Shown here: positions 1-7,127 of the stretch, piece by piece
Numbering within the stretch: the first letter of the stretch is position 1
How the letters are laid out: each line of letters begins with the position of its first letter
Notes under the pieces: model-generated
Seen by the model: the letters and a program-made list of their open reading frames with translations, nothing else
Told to the model about the DNA's origin: nothing
The model's database searches: none
Translations under genes and position numbers: made by a program
Assembly: GCA_937960595.1 (NCBI GenBank)
Contig: CALGPL010000011.1
Span: forward strand, 1 to 64,000
Direction: 5' to 3'
Length of the DNA: 64,000 nt
Source of the DNA: an uncultured Anaerolineales bacterium
GTDB taxonomy: Bacteria > Chloroflexota > Anaerolineae > Anaerolineales > Villigracilaceae

Positions 1-34
1 CGCACCGGCTGCGTCCAATTTCAGAGTCCGCCGG

Positions 35-3000
35 TCACAACTTCGGGAATCGGCTCACCACCACCGCGGCGGTCGGCAGGATGGTCTTGTCGCCGACTTT
101 CATCTCGGCCGGGGCTTTGCCCGCCTCGGCCGGGGCAGACTGGTAGATGTAGATCGGCGTCCCTTCGACGGCGTATTTGAGTTCGAGATAGGCCTGGCCG
201 GTCAGCGTGCCGTCCATGTCGACCGCGCAGGAGGTGACCCAGCCGATGACGCGGCCGCGCTGATCGAGCACCGGGTCGCCGTTGTGGGCCATCCGCACGC
301 CTTTTTCGGGGAAGCGGAAACGCACGACGACGCCCTTGCGGGCGGCTTCGCGGGCCAGGTACGCCTCGCGGCCGATAAACCAGGGTTTGTAGACTTTGAC
401 GTAGGACCCGAAGCCGGATTCGCCCACCCCCAGGTCGCGCTGCCTGCCCTTGCCCGACCCGACGCCCATCTCGTGACCGTAGAGCGGCAGGCCGGCTTCG
501 GTGCGCAGCGAATCGCGCGCCCCCAGGCCAACCGGCTTGACCCCGAACTTTTCCCCCGCCTTGAGAACAGCCGTCCACAAGTCTACGGCTCTCTCCGGGT
601 GGACGAACAGTTCGAAGGCCATCTTCTCGCCGGTGTAGCCGGTGCGGGCGACGATGAGATCCAGGCCGCCGACTTTGGCGTCGCACAGTTCGGTGCGCTT
701 GAGGGCCATGATCTTGCGGCGGTCCTCGGCGCCGACGCCCATCGCCAGCAGGATGTCGCGGCTCTTGGGCCCTTGCAGGGCGATGTCGACGCGCATGTCC
801 TCGCCTGCTTTTGGATTGCGCAGGTCGCGAATTTCGGCATTGTAACCGTAGCAGCGGGCGCCGGGGCGGGCGTTATCCACCTTGACTTGGCCATCCCGCA
901 CGGCGGTCAACCAGGCGCGGTCTTTGTCATCGTTGGAGGCGTTGACGACCACCATGAATTTGTCCCAGGCGCGGCGGTAAACGAAGTTGTCGTCGATGAC
1001 GTCGGCGTTGGGGGTCAGGAAGTGCGAGTAGAGCGCCTCGCCGGGGCGCAGGTTGCCGCAATCGTTGGCGCAGACGCTGTCGAGGAAGGCGGCTGCATCC
1101 TCGCCCTCGATTTGATAGACGCCCATGTGCGAGACGTCAAACAGGCCGGCAGCCTGACGGGTGGCCAGATGTTCTTCCAGCACCGAGGTGTACCAGACGG
1201 GCATTTCCCAGCCGGCAAAGGGAATGATCTTGGCGCCCATGGCTTTGTGGGTCTCGAAGAGCGGCGTGCGGCGCAGCGCTTGTTCCTTGTCTTCCCACTC
1301 GAAGTCGGGCAGCGCTTCTTTCTCATCCCCTTGTTCCGATCCGATGAACCAGGGTTTGTTGTTGCAGTACTGGCTGCATTCTCTGAACTCGATTTTCGAG
1401 TCGGGCGTCTCGGCGGGCGTGACGATAAAGGGGCCGGGGATGCGCCGCGGGGTCGGATCGGGCTGGCCATCCAGATTGAGCGAGACGTAGCCGTCGGAGA
1501 GGTCGCGCAGCCAGGCGGCGGCCACGCCGGCCTGTTCGACCGGTACGGCCATCTGGTAGTGATCCCAGCCCAAACAGGTCAGCGAACCTTTGATGTCGCC
1601 TTTGGGGGTGTGCATGCAAACGGGGACGGCCTCTCCGGCTTTCAGGGCCGAGAGATCGGCGCAGACGGTGTAATCGAGCATCTGGCGGACGCGCTCGCCG
1701 ATCAGATCGAAGACGCCGCTGGTGTAGGGGTCGTCCAGGTAGTAGAAATGCGGATAGCCATGCTGCGTCGGCTCGAAATCGATGCCCGCCGATTCGGCCA
1801 GGGCGCGGACCTTGCATTTGGTCTCTTCCAGCAAATGGAAGTCCACTTTGGCGCGGCGGATGCGGCCCTGGCGCGGGGTGTCCACCGAGTGGGGCGCGCA
1901 GGCCAGCAGGAGGTCGGCGATGAGGTCGGCCAATTGGCGGGATTTCTCCTCGTCGAAGCCGCGCTGGGTGATCCAGGGCGTGCCGAGGCGAATGCCGGAG
2001 GGGTCGCGGGCGTCCTTGTCGCCGGGGATGGTGTTGCGGTTGACGACGATGCCGGCGATGTCGAGAATGCGGGCGGCTTGGTCGCCGCTCAGGGCGGTGC
2101 CGTCTGGGCCCTTGACGCCGGTGCAGTCAATGTTGAGGAGGTGCGAGTTGGTGCCGCCGAAGGGGACGCGCAAGCCGCGCTCCTTGAAGCGCTCCGACAT
2201 GGCCAGGGCATTCTTGAGCGTCTGCCGCTGCAGTTTTTCGAATTGTTTGGTGCGGGCCAGTTTGAAGGTCAGCGCCAGGGCGGCGAAGATGTGGACGTGC
2301 GGCCCGCCCTGTTCACCGGGGAAGACGGCTCGGTCGATCTTTTTGGCCAGCCCCGGGTCGGTGGTCAGGATGATGGCGCCGCGCGGCCCATCGAGCGATT
2401 TATGCGTGGTGGAGGTGATGACGTGAGCGTAGCCGATCGGCGAGGGGACGACGCCGGCGGCGACCAGCCCGCCGATGTGAGAGATGTCGGCCAGCAGGAT
2501 GGCATCCACGGCATCGGCGATCTGGCGGAATTTCTTCCAGTCGGGAATCCAGGGGTAGGAGGACGCGCCGGCGATGATCATCTTGGGCTTGTGTTCTTTG
2601 GCCAGCGCCATCACGTCATCGTAGTTGATTTGCTCGTTGTGCGGGTCGATTCCGTAATGGACGATTTTGTAGAATTTGCCGGAGCGGTTGACGGACGAGC
2701 CGTGTGAGAGGTGGCCGCCGTGGAGCAGGTTCATGCCCATCACCACCGAGCCGGGTTCGACCAGGGCATGATAGACGGCGTTGTTGGCCGGCCCGCCCGA
2801 GAGGGCCTGCACGTTGACGTAGATTTGCTCGGGCTTGATGTTGTTGGCGGCGAAGGCTTCGGCGCAGCGCCTGCGGGCCAGGGCTTCGATAATGTCGGCG
2901 TATTCTGTGCCCTTGTAGTACCGCGGGTCCGAGTAGCGGCGGAACTCGGCCAGGCGGCGCGGATAATCGAGGATTTCGGCCTCGGTCATGAAGCGGGTTT

Positions 3001-3193
3001 CCTCATCGGGATAGCCTTCGGCGTAGATATTTTGGAAGGCGGATCCCATTGCCTCGCGCACGGCCAGGGGGGCCTGGCTTTCGGAAGGGATGAGAATCAG
3101 TTTGCGCGCCTGACGTTCGGCCTCGATCTGGCAGAGTTCATAGACTTCGGGGTCGAGGTCGGCCAGGCTGCCGCGGAAGAGATAATCGGACAT
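35..3193 (-). CDS. Serine hydroxymethyltransferase-aminomethyltransferase fusion (SHMT-GcvT)
   Basis: A 1052-residue fusion. Residues 1-445 are a PLP-dependent SHMT, which interconverts serine and glycine with tetrahydrofolate: the PLP lysine is K265 in TTHKSLDGPRG, with the cofactor motif LLADISHIGG near residue 236. Between YAEGYP and RYYKG there is an insertion of about 25 residues relative to the usual GlyA. Residues about 640-1052 are GcvT, the T-protein of the glycine cleavage system, seen in PFAGWEMPVWY, ARTGYTGE and GLGARDSLRTEAGLPLYGHE. The 190-residue linker (about 446-635) is unassigned and carries NKPWFIG, echoing YKPWFIGREA in the GcvT half. The ATG at 3193 has an AGGAG site about 6 nt upstream, so both halves are one reading frame with no frameshift. 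Both partners act on the same C1 carrier, so the fusion could channel methylene-THF (inference). No gcvH or gcvP is present in the window. Confidence 0.93.
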   Translation of the reverse strand: MSDYLFRGSLADLDPEVYELCQIEAERQARKLILIPSESQAPLAVREAMGSAFQNIYAEGYPDEETRFMTEAEILDYPRRLAEFRRYSDPRYYKGTEYADIIEALARRRCAEAFAANNIKPEQIYVNVQALSGGPANNAVYHALVEPGSVVMGMNLLHGGHLSHGSSVNRSGKFYKIVHYGIDPHNEQINYDDVMALAKEHKPKMIIAGASSYPWIPDWKKFRQIADAVDAILLADISHIGGLVAAGVVPSPIGYAHVITSTTHKSLDGPRGAIILTTDPGLAKKIDRAVFPGEQGGPHVHIFAALALTFKLARTKQFEKLQRQTLKNALAMSERFKERGLRVPFGGTNSHLLNIDCTGVKGPDGTALSGDQAARILDIAGIVVNRNTIPGDKDARDPSGIRLGTPWITQRGFDEEKSRQLADLIADLLLACAPHSVDTPRQGRIRRAKVDFHLLEETKCKVRALAESAGIDFEPTQHGYPHFYYLDDPYTSGVFDLIGERVRQMLDYTVCADLSALKAGEAVPVCMHTPKGDIKGSLTCLGWDHYQMAVPVEQAGVAAAWLRDLSDGYVSLNLDGQPDPTPRRIPGPFIVTPAETPDSKIEFRECSQYCNNKPWFIGSEQGDEKEALPDFEWEDKEQALRRTPLFETHKAMGAKIIPFAGWEMPVWYTSVLEEHLATRQAAGLFDVSHMGVYQIEGEDAAAFLDSVCANDCGNLRPGEALYSHFLTPNADVIDDNFVYRRAWDKFMVVVNASNDDKDRAWLTAVRDGQVKVDNARPGARCYGYNAEIRDLRNPKAGEDMRVDIALQGPKSRDILLAMGVGAEDRRKIMALKRTELCDAKVGGLDLIVARTGYTGEKMAFELFVHPERAVDLWTAVLKAGEKFGVKPVGLGARDSLRTEAGLPLYGHEMGVGSGKGRQRDLGVGESGFGSYVKVYKPWFIGREAYLAREAARKGVVVRFRFPEKGVRMAHNGDPVLDQRGRVIGWVTSCAVDMDGTLTGQAYLELKYAVEGTPIYIYQSAPAEAGKAPAEMKVGDKTILPTAAVVVSRFPKL

Positions 3194-3243
3194 GGGGGTC
3201 TCCTGAGGGATGTGATCCGTGAGGGAAATTCGATCGCGCAGGA

Positions 3244-3272
3244 ATTTTAGCCTGCCGCGCGGCGAGGGTCAA
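3244..3272 (-). promoter_or_regulatory. Promoter of the SHMT-GcvT gene
   Basis: Read on the minus strand, TTGACC (3272-3267) and TAAAAT (3249-3244) are separated by exactly 17 nt, close to a sigma-70 consensus. The expected start is near 3237, giving a leader of about 45 nt with a Shine-Dalgarno site. No glycine riboswitch fold was recognised in the leader. Confidence 0.72.
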
Positions 3273-3288
3273 GTGCAAACGGCAGGCT
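3249..3288. promoter_or_regulatory. Inverted repeat straddling the SHMT-GcvT -35 box
   Basis: A perfect 9-nt inverted repeat, AGCCTGCCG at 3249-3257 and CGGCAGGCT at 3280-3288. One arm lies in the -10/-35 spacer, touching the -10 box, and the other just upstream of -35; the centre falls on the -35 box. The placement fits a repressor operator. A coincidental GC-rich palindrome is possible. Confidence 0.45.
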
Positions 3289-3405
3289 GGAGAGGCTGCA
3301 TCGCCTAGATGTCTGCCGGGTGATTCGGCGCGTTGATTTCGGAGGTGCATTTTGTGCCCTGCGCGCAGACGCGCTTGCTTTTCGGTCTGTCCGCGGGAGC
3401 AAATT

Positions 3406-3425
3406 CCCCGGCTGAGTGGCCGGGG
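3406..3425 (-). terminator. Candidate terminator hairpin after the DAK2-like gene
   Basis: A perfect 7-bp GC stem (CCCCGGC at 3406-3412, GCCGGGG at 3419-3425) with a 6-nt loop, 20 nt beyond the stop of the minus-strand gene ending at 3446. On the minus strand it is followed by AATTTG, so the T-run is poor. The rest of the gap 3194-3445 holds only the promoter region described separately. Confidence 0.4.
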
Positions 3426-3445
3426 AGGGGGCTGGTCTTTGGAGG

Positions 3446-4105
3446 TTATTTCCTCGACATGGCGCTGATTGCCTGGAGCAGGGCGTTGACCACCAACGCG
3501 CCGGACTGCGAACGGTGAGCAGATGAACTGCCGACGGCGCTGCCCTGGACGAGGGCGTTGATGGCCGCTTCGAGGTTGCTGCCGCCCTGGGCTTTGGTGT
3601 TCAGGAAGGCCATGCCGGCGTTGAGCAGGTCGTCCATGCCGAGGCCATCCGATCCCTGACTCTGAGCCGCAGGCGCTTGCGCCTGGGTAGCGGCGCCGAG
3701 CAACGCGCCGAGCAAATCTCCCGCGCCGCTCTGCTGCGGCTGAGAGGGAAGCGGCTGGTCGGAGCCCAACAGCGCCTGCACCAGCATCATGGCGTTGTCG
3801 GGGGTAACCTGCGACTGGCCCTTGAACTTGTCGGCAGCCTTGGCGAGACCCTGCGCGTATAACTGCGCCGATCCGCTCTTTTGCTGGCCGAGCACCTTGC
3901 TGGCGTGAGAGAGTTGGGCAGCCGGGGCAGCGCCTTTCTTCTGCTGCATGGCCTGGGTGATGAGTTGGAAGGCCTGCACCATGTTATCCCCGTGATCGTG
4001 ATTGTAGGTATCGGCCTGATTGAGGCTCTGGCGGTTGGTGGCCAGCGTATTGGCGACTGCCTGGAAGAGATTGACCAGATCGAGGGCGTTCGGTTGTTGG
4101 GGCAT
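3446..4105 (-). CDS. Small DAK2/DhaL-like protein of unknown function
   Basis: A 219-residue soluble protein. Its N-terminal third resembles the DAK2 (DhaL) fold signature: LNQADTYNHDHGDNM recalls the 'D..GDGDHGTNM' metal-nucleotide motif, and GQQKSGSAQLYAQGLAKA recalls the 'G.SG..Y...L' segment. The C-terminal half is Gln/Ala/Ser-rich low complexity (QPQQSGAG, AQAQAPAAQSQG) and ends in a predicted helix. An in-frame ATG at 4111 abuts AAAGGA, which is too close; ATG 4105 puts that site at proper spacing, so 4105 is preferred. The gene starts 33 nt after the 3' end of tRNA-Val on the same strand and has no promoter of its own that I can see, so it may be read from the tRNA promoter. Kinase activity is doubtful because the Asp cluster is altered. 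Confidence 0.6.
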   Translation of the reverse strand: MPQQPNALDLVNLFQAVANTLATNRQSLNQADTYNHDHGDNMVQAFQLITQAMQQKKGAAPAAQLSHASKVLGQQKSGSAQLYAQGLAKAADKFKGQSQVTPDNAMMLVQALLGSDQPLPSQPQQSGAGDLLGALLGAATQAQAPAAQSQGSDGLGMDDLLNAGMAFLNTKAQGGSNLEAAINALVQGSAVGSSSAHRSQSGALVVNALLQAISAMSRK

Positions 4106-4137
4106 TTCCATTCCTTTCGAGAAAGAAAAGTAACAGG

Positions 4138-4211
4138 TGGGCGGAACAGGACTCGAACCTGCGGCCTTCTCTGTGTAAGAGAGATGCTCTCACCAACTGA
4201 GCTATCCGCCC
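4138..4211 (-). tRNA. tRNA-Val (anticodon TAC)
   Basis: On the minus strand the sequence folds as a full cloverleaf. The acceptor stem is GGGCGGA/TCCGCCC, the D arm GCTC...GAGC, and the anticodon stem TCTCT/AGAGA around loop CTTACAC, which gives anticodon TAC. The T arm is GCAGG-TTCGAGT-CCTGT. The discriminator is A and the CCA end is not encoded (ACCT follows). Position 4211 is the 5' end. Confidence 0.95.
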
Positions 4212-4220
4212 GCCGCTGCT

Positions 4221-4226
4221 ATTATA
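4221..4226 (-). promoter_or_regulatory. -10 box of tRNA-Val
   Basis: TATAAT on the minus strand, 9 nt before the tRNA 5' end. No convincing -35 lies 16-18 nt upstream. It may also drive the DAK2-like gene immediately downstream. Confidence 0.6.
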
Positions 4227-4264
4227 CTAGACCTTGTCTATCAGTGTTGGATTCCGCTCGGACT

Positions 4265-4376
4265 TTATTCGTAATGACCGCCAAGATGGGAAGAATGCCA
4301 AGATGCCTGGAAAATTTGTCGGGAAATGCCCTTGGCGGCCGAATTTCTCTTGGCGCCTTTGCGCTTTGGCGGCGAA
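4265..4376 (-). repeat. CGCCAAG-type palindromic intergenic repeat, copy A
   Basis: Ends in ACCGCCAAGATG on one side and TTTGGCGGCG on the other, with internal GCCAAG and CTTGGCG blocks. It aligns in inverted orientation with copies at 19206-19395 and 38621-38710, sharing the flank TTCGTNATNACCGCCAAG, an AAATT centre and paired CGCCAAG/CTTGGCG arms. This non-autonomous, MITE-like element fills most of the gap 4212-4456. Confidence 0.7.
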
Positions 4377-4397
4377 GTTGATTTCGGATAACGCCTA

Positions 4398-4426
4398 TTG
4401 TCATCTATTCGGGAGAGGGTTACACT
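4398..4426 (+). promoter_or_regulatory. Candidate promoter of the FAH-family gene
   Basis: TTGTCA (4398-4403), a 17-nt spacer and TACACT (4421-4426). A second possible -10, TACAAT, lies at 4432-4437. The start ATG follows at 4457 after a short leader. Confidence 0.45.
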
Positions 4427-4456
4427 TGTCGTACAATTCTATTTTGAGGAGGCAGC

Positions 4457-5221
4457 ATGCGCATCGTTCGCTATCAGGTCAAGAATGACCCGCCGCGGTA
4501 TGGCTGGGTGCTGGAGAACAAAGTCGGTCCCATCGAGGGCGATCCGTTTGGCGAATACCGCCGGCTGGAAGCGGATCTGCCGCTCGAGTCGGTGCGTCTT
4601 CTGGCGCCGACCCGGCCGAGTAAGATCATCTGCCTGGGACGCAATTATGCCGAACACGCTAAGGAACACAACGTCGAGGTCCCGAAAGTGCCGCTCATTT
4701 TTCTCAAACCACCTTCGGCCGTCCTCGACCCTGGCGGGAGCATCGTCCTGCCGCCGCAGTCGCAGCAGGTGGAACACGAGGCCGAATTGGTGGCGGTGAT
4801 CGGGCGGCGCGGCCGGAACATCCTAACCGAGGAGGCTTCTCGATATGTGCTGGGGTACACGGTCGGCAATGACGTCACGGCCCGCGATTTACAGCGGTCG
4901 GATGGTCAGTGGACGCGCGCCAAAGGCTTCGACACTTTTTGCCCCTTTGGCCCCTGGATCGATACCGAGTTCGATCCTTCCGACGCGGTGATTACCTGCC
5001 GCGTCAACGGTCAGCCGCGCCAGATGGCCTCGACGCACGACATGGTGTTCAGCGTCTCGAACCTGGTGGCCTTCATTTCTTCGGTCATGACCCTCGAGCC
5101 GGGCGATTTGATCTTTACCGGCACGCCGGCGGGGGTCTCGCCGCTCAAGGCAGGCGATGTGGTCGAGGTGGAGATCGAGGGGCTGGGCAAACTCAGCAAT
5201 CCGGTCGTCGCGGCGGGCTGA
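4457..5221 (+). CDS. Fumarylacetoacetate hydrolase (FAH) family protein
   Basis: A 254-residue protein of the FAH/HpcE fold, which cleaves or isomerises C-C bonds in 2,4-dioxo or 2-hydroxy-muconate-type acids with a divalent metal. Family landmarks in order are CLGRNYAEHAKEH (about 56-68), FLKPPSAVLDPGG, a metal-binding stretch VEHEAELVAVIGRRGRNI, YTVGNDVTARDLQ, KGFDTFCPFGPW, and LEPGDLIFTGTPAGVSPL near the C terminus. Length matches the short single-domain class. GAGGAGG lies 6 nt before the ATG. The substrate cannot be told: acylpyruvate hydrolase, oxaloacetate decarboxylase and hydroxymuconate isomerase all share these motifs. There is no neighbouring aromatic-degradation gene. Confidence 0.9.
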   Translation: MRIVRYQVKNDPPRYGWVLENKVGPIEGDPFGEYRRLEADLPLESVRLLAPTRPSKIICLGRNYAEHAKEHNVEVPKVPLIFLKPPSAVLDPGGSIVLPPQSQQVEHEAELVAVIGRRGRNILTEEASRYVLGYTVGNDVTARDLQRSDGQWTRAKGFDTFCPFGPWIDTEFDPSDAVITCRVNGQPRQMASTHDMVFSVSNLVAFISSVMTLEPGDLIFTGTPAGVSPLKAGDVVEVEIEGLGKLSNPVVAAG

Positions 5222-5235
5222 AGCGACGAAACGTC

Positions 5236-5267
5236 AACGGCCGCGGAGACTTGCCGGGGCCGTTTTC
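5236..5267 (+). terminator. Terminator after the FAH-family gene
   Basis: AACGGCC (5236-5242) pairs with GGCCGTT (5258-5264), followed by TTC. It lies 15 nt after the stop codon, between two convergent genes. The stem is GC-rich and the T-run short. Confidence 0.55.
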
Positions 5268-5285
5268 GATTCTCCTGGCGGTTGC

Positions 5286-7127
5286 TCAGGGGTAGATTTC
5301 GATGGCATCCACGTCGCAGCCGTCGCCGGCGCCGCCGGCGGGGGAGATGATGCGAATGTAGTAGTAGGAGCCGGAGGCGACGATGGCGTCCACGTCGATG
5401 CCGACGCCGGTCCCGCCGATGAGCGTCACCGAGGGGCAGGCGGCGGGGATGTCGGTGTTGTCGCCTTGCGGACAGGGGGCGATGAGCGAGTTGGCGTACA
5501 GCCCGCCGCCGTAGGCGAAGAGGGTAATCCACGAGCCGGGGCTGCCGTCCGCGCTGATTTCGAGCGTGACGTAGTCCATCAGGATGCCCGACCCGGCCGG
5601 GCGTTCGTAGTAGACCAGGTCCCAGCCGCTGTTGCCATGCGGACGGATGGGCGTGGTCAGGCCGATGACCAGCGACCCGCCGTCGGGGATGGTGGACCAG
5701 TCATAGTCGCCGGGGCCGATTTCGATATTGGAATAGGGGTTGGCGCTGTTGAGGAAAGTGCAGATGACCGTCTCGCCGCCGTCCAGGTCGATTGTGGCCG
5801 TGCGGGTGCCCAGGTTGACCGAGGATCCGCCGTCTGGGTCGGTGCAGGTCAGGCCGGTCAGAGTCCAGTTGGCGAGGGCGCTTTCGATTACGGCGTAAGT
5901 GCCGGCCGTTTGGTTGACGAAGGTGGTGGAGGCGGCTCCGCCGACGGTGGTCAGGTTGAACGGTCCCAGGCCGCCGGTGAAGGAGAAGGTGTTGTTGCCG
6001 CCGACCGTGTTTTTGACGATGACGATGGTGCCGCGGTTGACGTTGGTGAAGGTGCAGGTGACGGTCTCGCCGGGGTCGAGGTCGATGGCGGCGGTGCGCG
6101 TCCCGAGGTCGACCGAGGAGCCGCCGTCGGGGTCGGCGCAGACCAGGCCGGTCAGGGTCCAGCCGGAGGTGGCCGACTCGGTCACGGTATAGAGGCCCGG
6201 CGTTTGGTGGGCAAAAATCTGAGAGGCGGTCGCTCCGCCGGTGGTCAGGTTAAAGTTGCCCAACGAGCCGCTGAAGCCGAAGGTGTCATCGTCTCCGCTG
6301 GTGTTCTTGACGATAAGAATCGTGCCGCGCGAGGTGTTCGTGAAAGTACAAACGATCGCCTCGCCCGGGTCGAGGTCAAGGGTGGCGGTGCGCGTCCCGA
6401 GGTCGACCGAGGAGCCGCCGTCGGGATCGGCGCAGAGCAGGCCGGTCAGGTCCCAGCCGGTCAGGGCGGCTTCGGTGACGGTGTAGACGCCGGCCGTCAA
6501 ATGGGTGAAGAGGGCGCTGTTGGGCAGGGTCGGATCGGCGTCGTCATCCAGGCTGAAGGCGCCCAGGCTGCCGCCGAAGAGGAAATCCTGCGGATCGTTG
6601 GGCAGGCTGTCTTTGACGATGGTGATCGAACCGGGCGGCGGCGTAGCGGTTGAGGTGGCCGTCGCGGTGTGGGTCGGGGGAGGCGGGGTGTGGGGAGTGG
6701 CCGTAGGCAACGGCGGAAGGTAGAAGGTCGCGGTGGCGGTCGGCGTGGCTGTGGGCGTGCCCGTGAGGGTCGGTGTGGCGGGGACGGGAGAGGCGGTGAG
6801 GGTGGCCGTTGGGGTGACGGCCGCGGTCGGTGGAAGGGGAGAGGGAGAAATGACAGGCGGCTGGCCGAAGGGGGTGGGCGTCCAGTAGATGTTTTCCCAC
6901 GGAGCCGGCGTCATGATTTCCATGCGCACCGACTCGTAAGCCAGGGTGCCGAGAGGCTGGCTGGCGTAGGTGGCATCGGGATCGATGTTCGACCCGATGT
7001 TGGCCTCTGCCCGCCAGGCCGGGACGAGTTGAGAGGCGATTTGGCCGGCGACGAGCGTAAAGAGGATGCCCAACAGGAGCAAGATGGCGAGCAGACCCCA
7101 CTCGCGCACGTCGCGGTTGGTGATCAT
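5286..7127 (-). CDS. Membrane-anchored surface protein with three prealbumin-like repeats
   Basis: A 613-residue exported protein. It has an N-terminal membrane segment (about 10-30), a Pro/Thr-rich stalk (about 83-166, with TPTATPTATAT-like runs), and three tandem repeats of about 98 residues (167-266, 267-365, 366-462). Each repeat begins with ITIVKD or ILIVKN, continues with GVYTVTE-like and GW.LTGL.C.DPDGGSS blocks and ends LDPGE..CTFTN. This fits the prealbumin-like (SdrD/Cna-B related) adhesin fold. The C-terminal domain (463-613) has paired cysteines (CPQGDNTDIPAACP) and ends DVDAIEIYP, like a carbohydrate- or calcium-binding beta-sandwich. The ATG overlaps the stop of the upstream kinase by ATGA, so the two are translationally coupled. 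Ligand unknown. Confidence 0.82.
   Translation of the reverse strand: MITNRDVREWGLLAILLLLGILFTLVAGQIASQLVPAWRAEANIGSNIDPDATYASQPLGTLAYESVRMEIMTPAPWENIYWTPTPFGQPPVISPSPLPPTAAVTPTATLTASPVPATPTLTGTPTATPTATATFYLPPLPTATPHTPPPPTHTATATSTATPPPGSITIVKDSLPNDPQDFLFGGSLGAFSLDDDADPTLPNSALFTHLTAGVYTVTEAALTGWDLTGLLCADPDGGSSVDLGTRTATLDLDPGEAIVCTFTNTSRGTILIVKNTSGDDDTFGFSGSLGNFNLTTGGATASQIFAHQTPGLYTVTESATSGWTLTGLVCADPDGGSSVDLGTRTAAIDLDPGETVTCTFTNVNRGTIVIVKNTVGGNNTFSFTGGLGPFNLTTVGGAASTTFVNQTAGTYAVIESALANWTLTGLTCTDPDGGSSVNLGTRTATIDLDGGETVICTFLNSANPYSNIEIGPGDYDWSTIPDGGSLVIGLTTPIRPHGNSGWDLVYYERPAGSGILMDYVTLEISADGSPGSWITLFAYGGGLYANSLIAPCPQGDNTDIPAACPSVTLIGGTGVGIDVDAIVASGSYYYIRIISPAGGAGDGCDVDAIEIYP

Noticed and set aside
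284..2707. 807-codon open frame on the plus strand
   Set aside because: It is antisense to the SHMT-GcvT fusion, whose motifs are unmistakable; the predicted protein is Gly/Val/Asp-rich without any motif. It is a GC-rich codon shadow.
3194..3445. Glycine riboswitch before the SHMT-GcvT gene
   Set aside because: The gene function invites one, but I see no paired aptamer signature in the short leader after the -10 box; only a promoter and a 9-nt inverted repeat.
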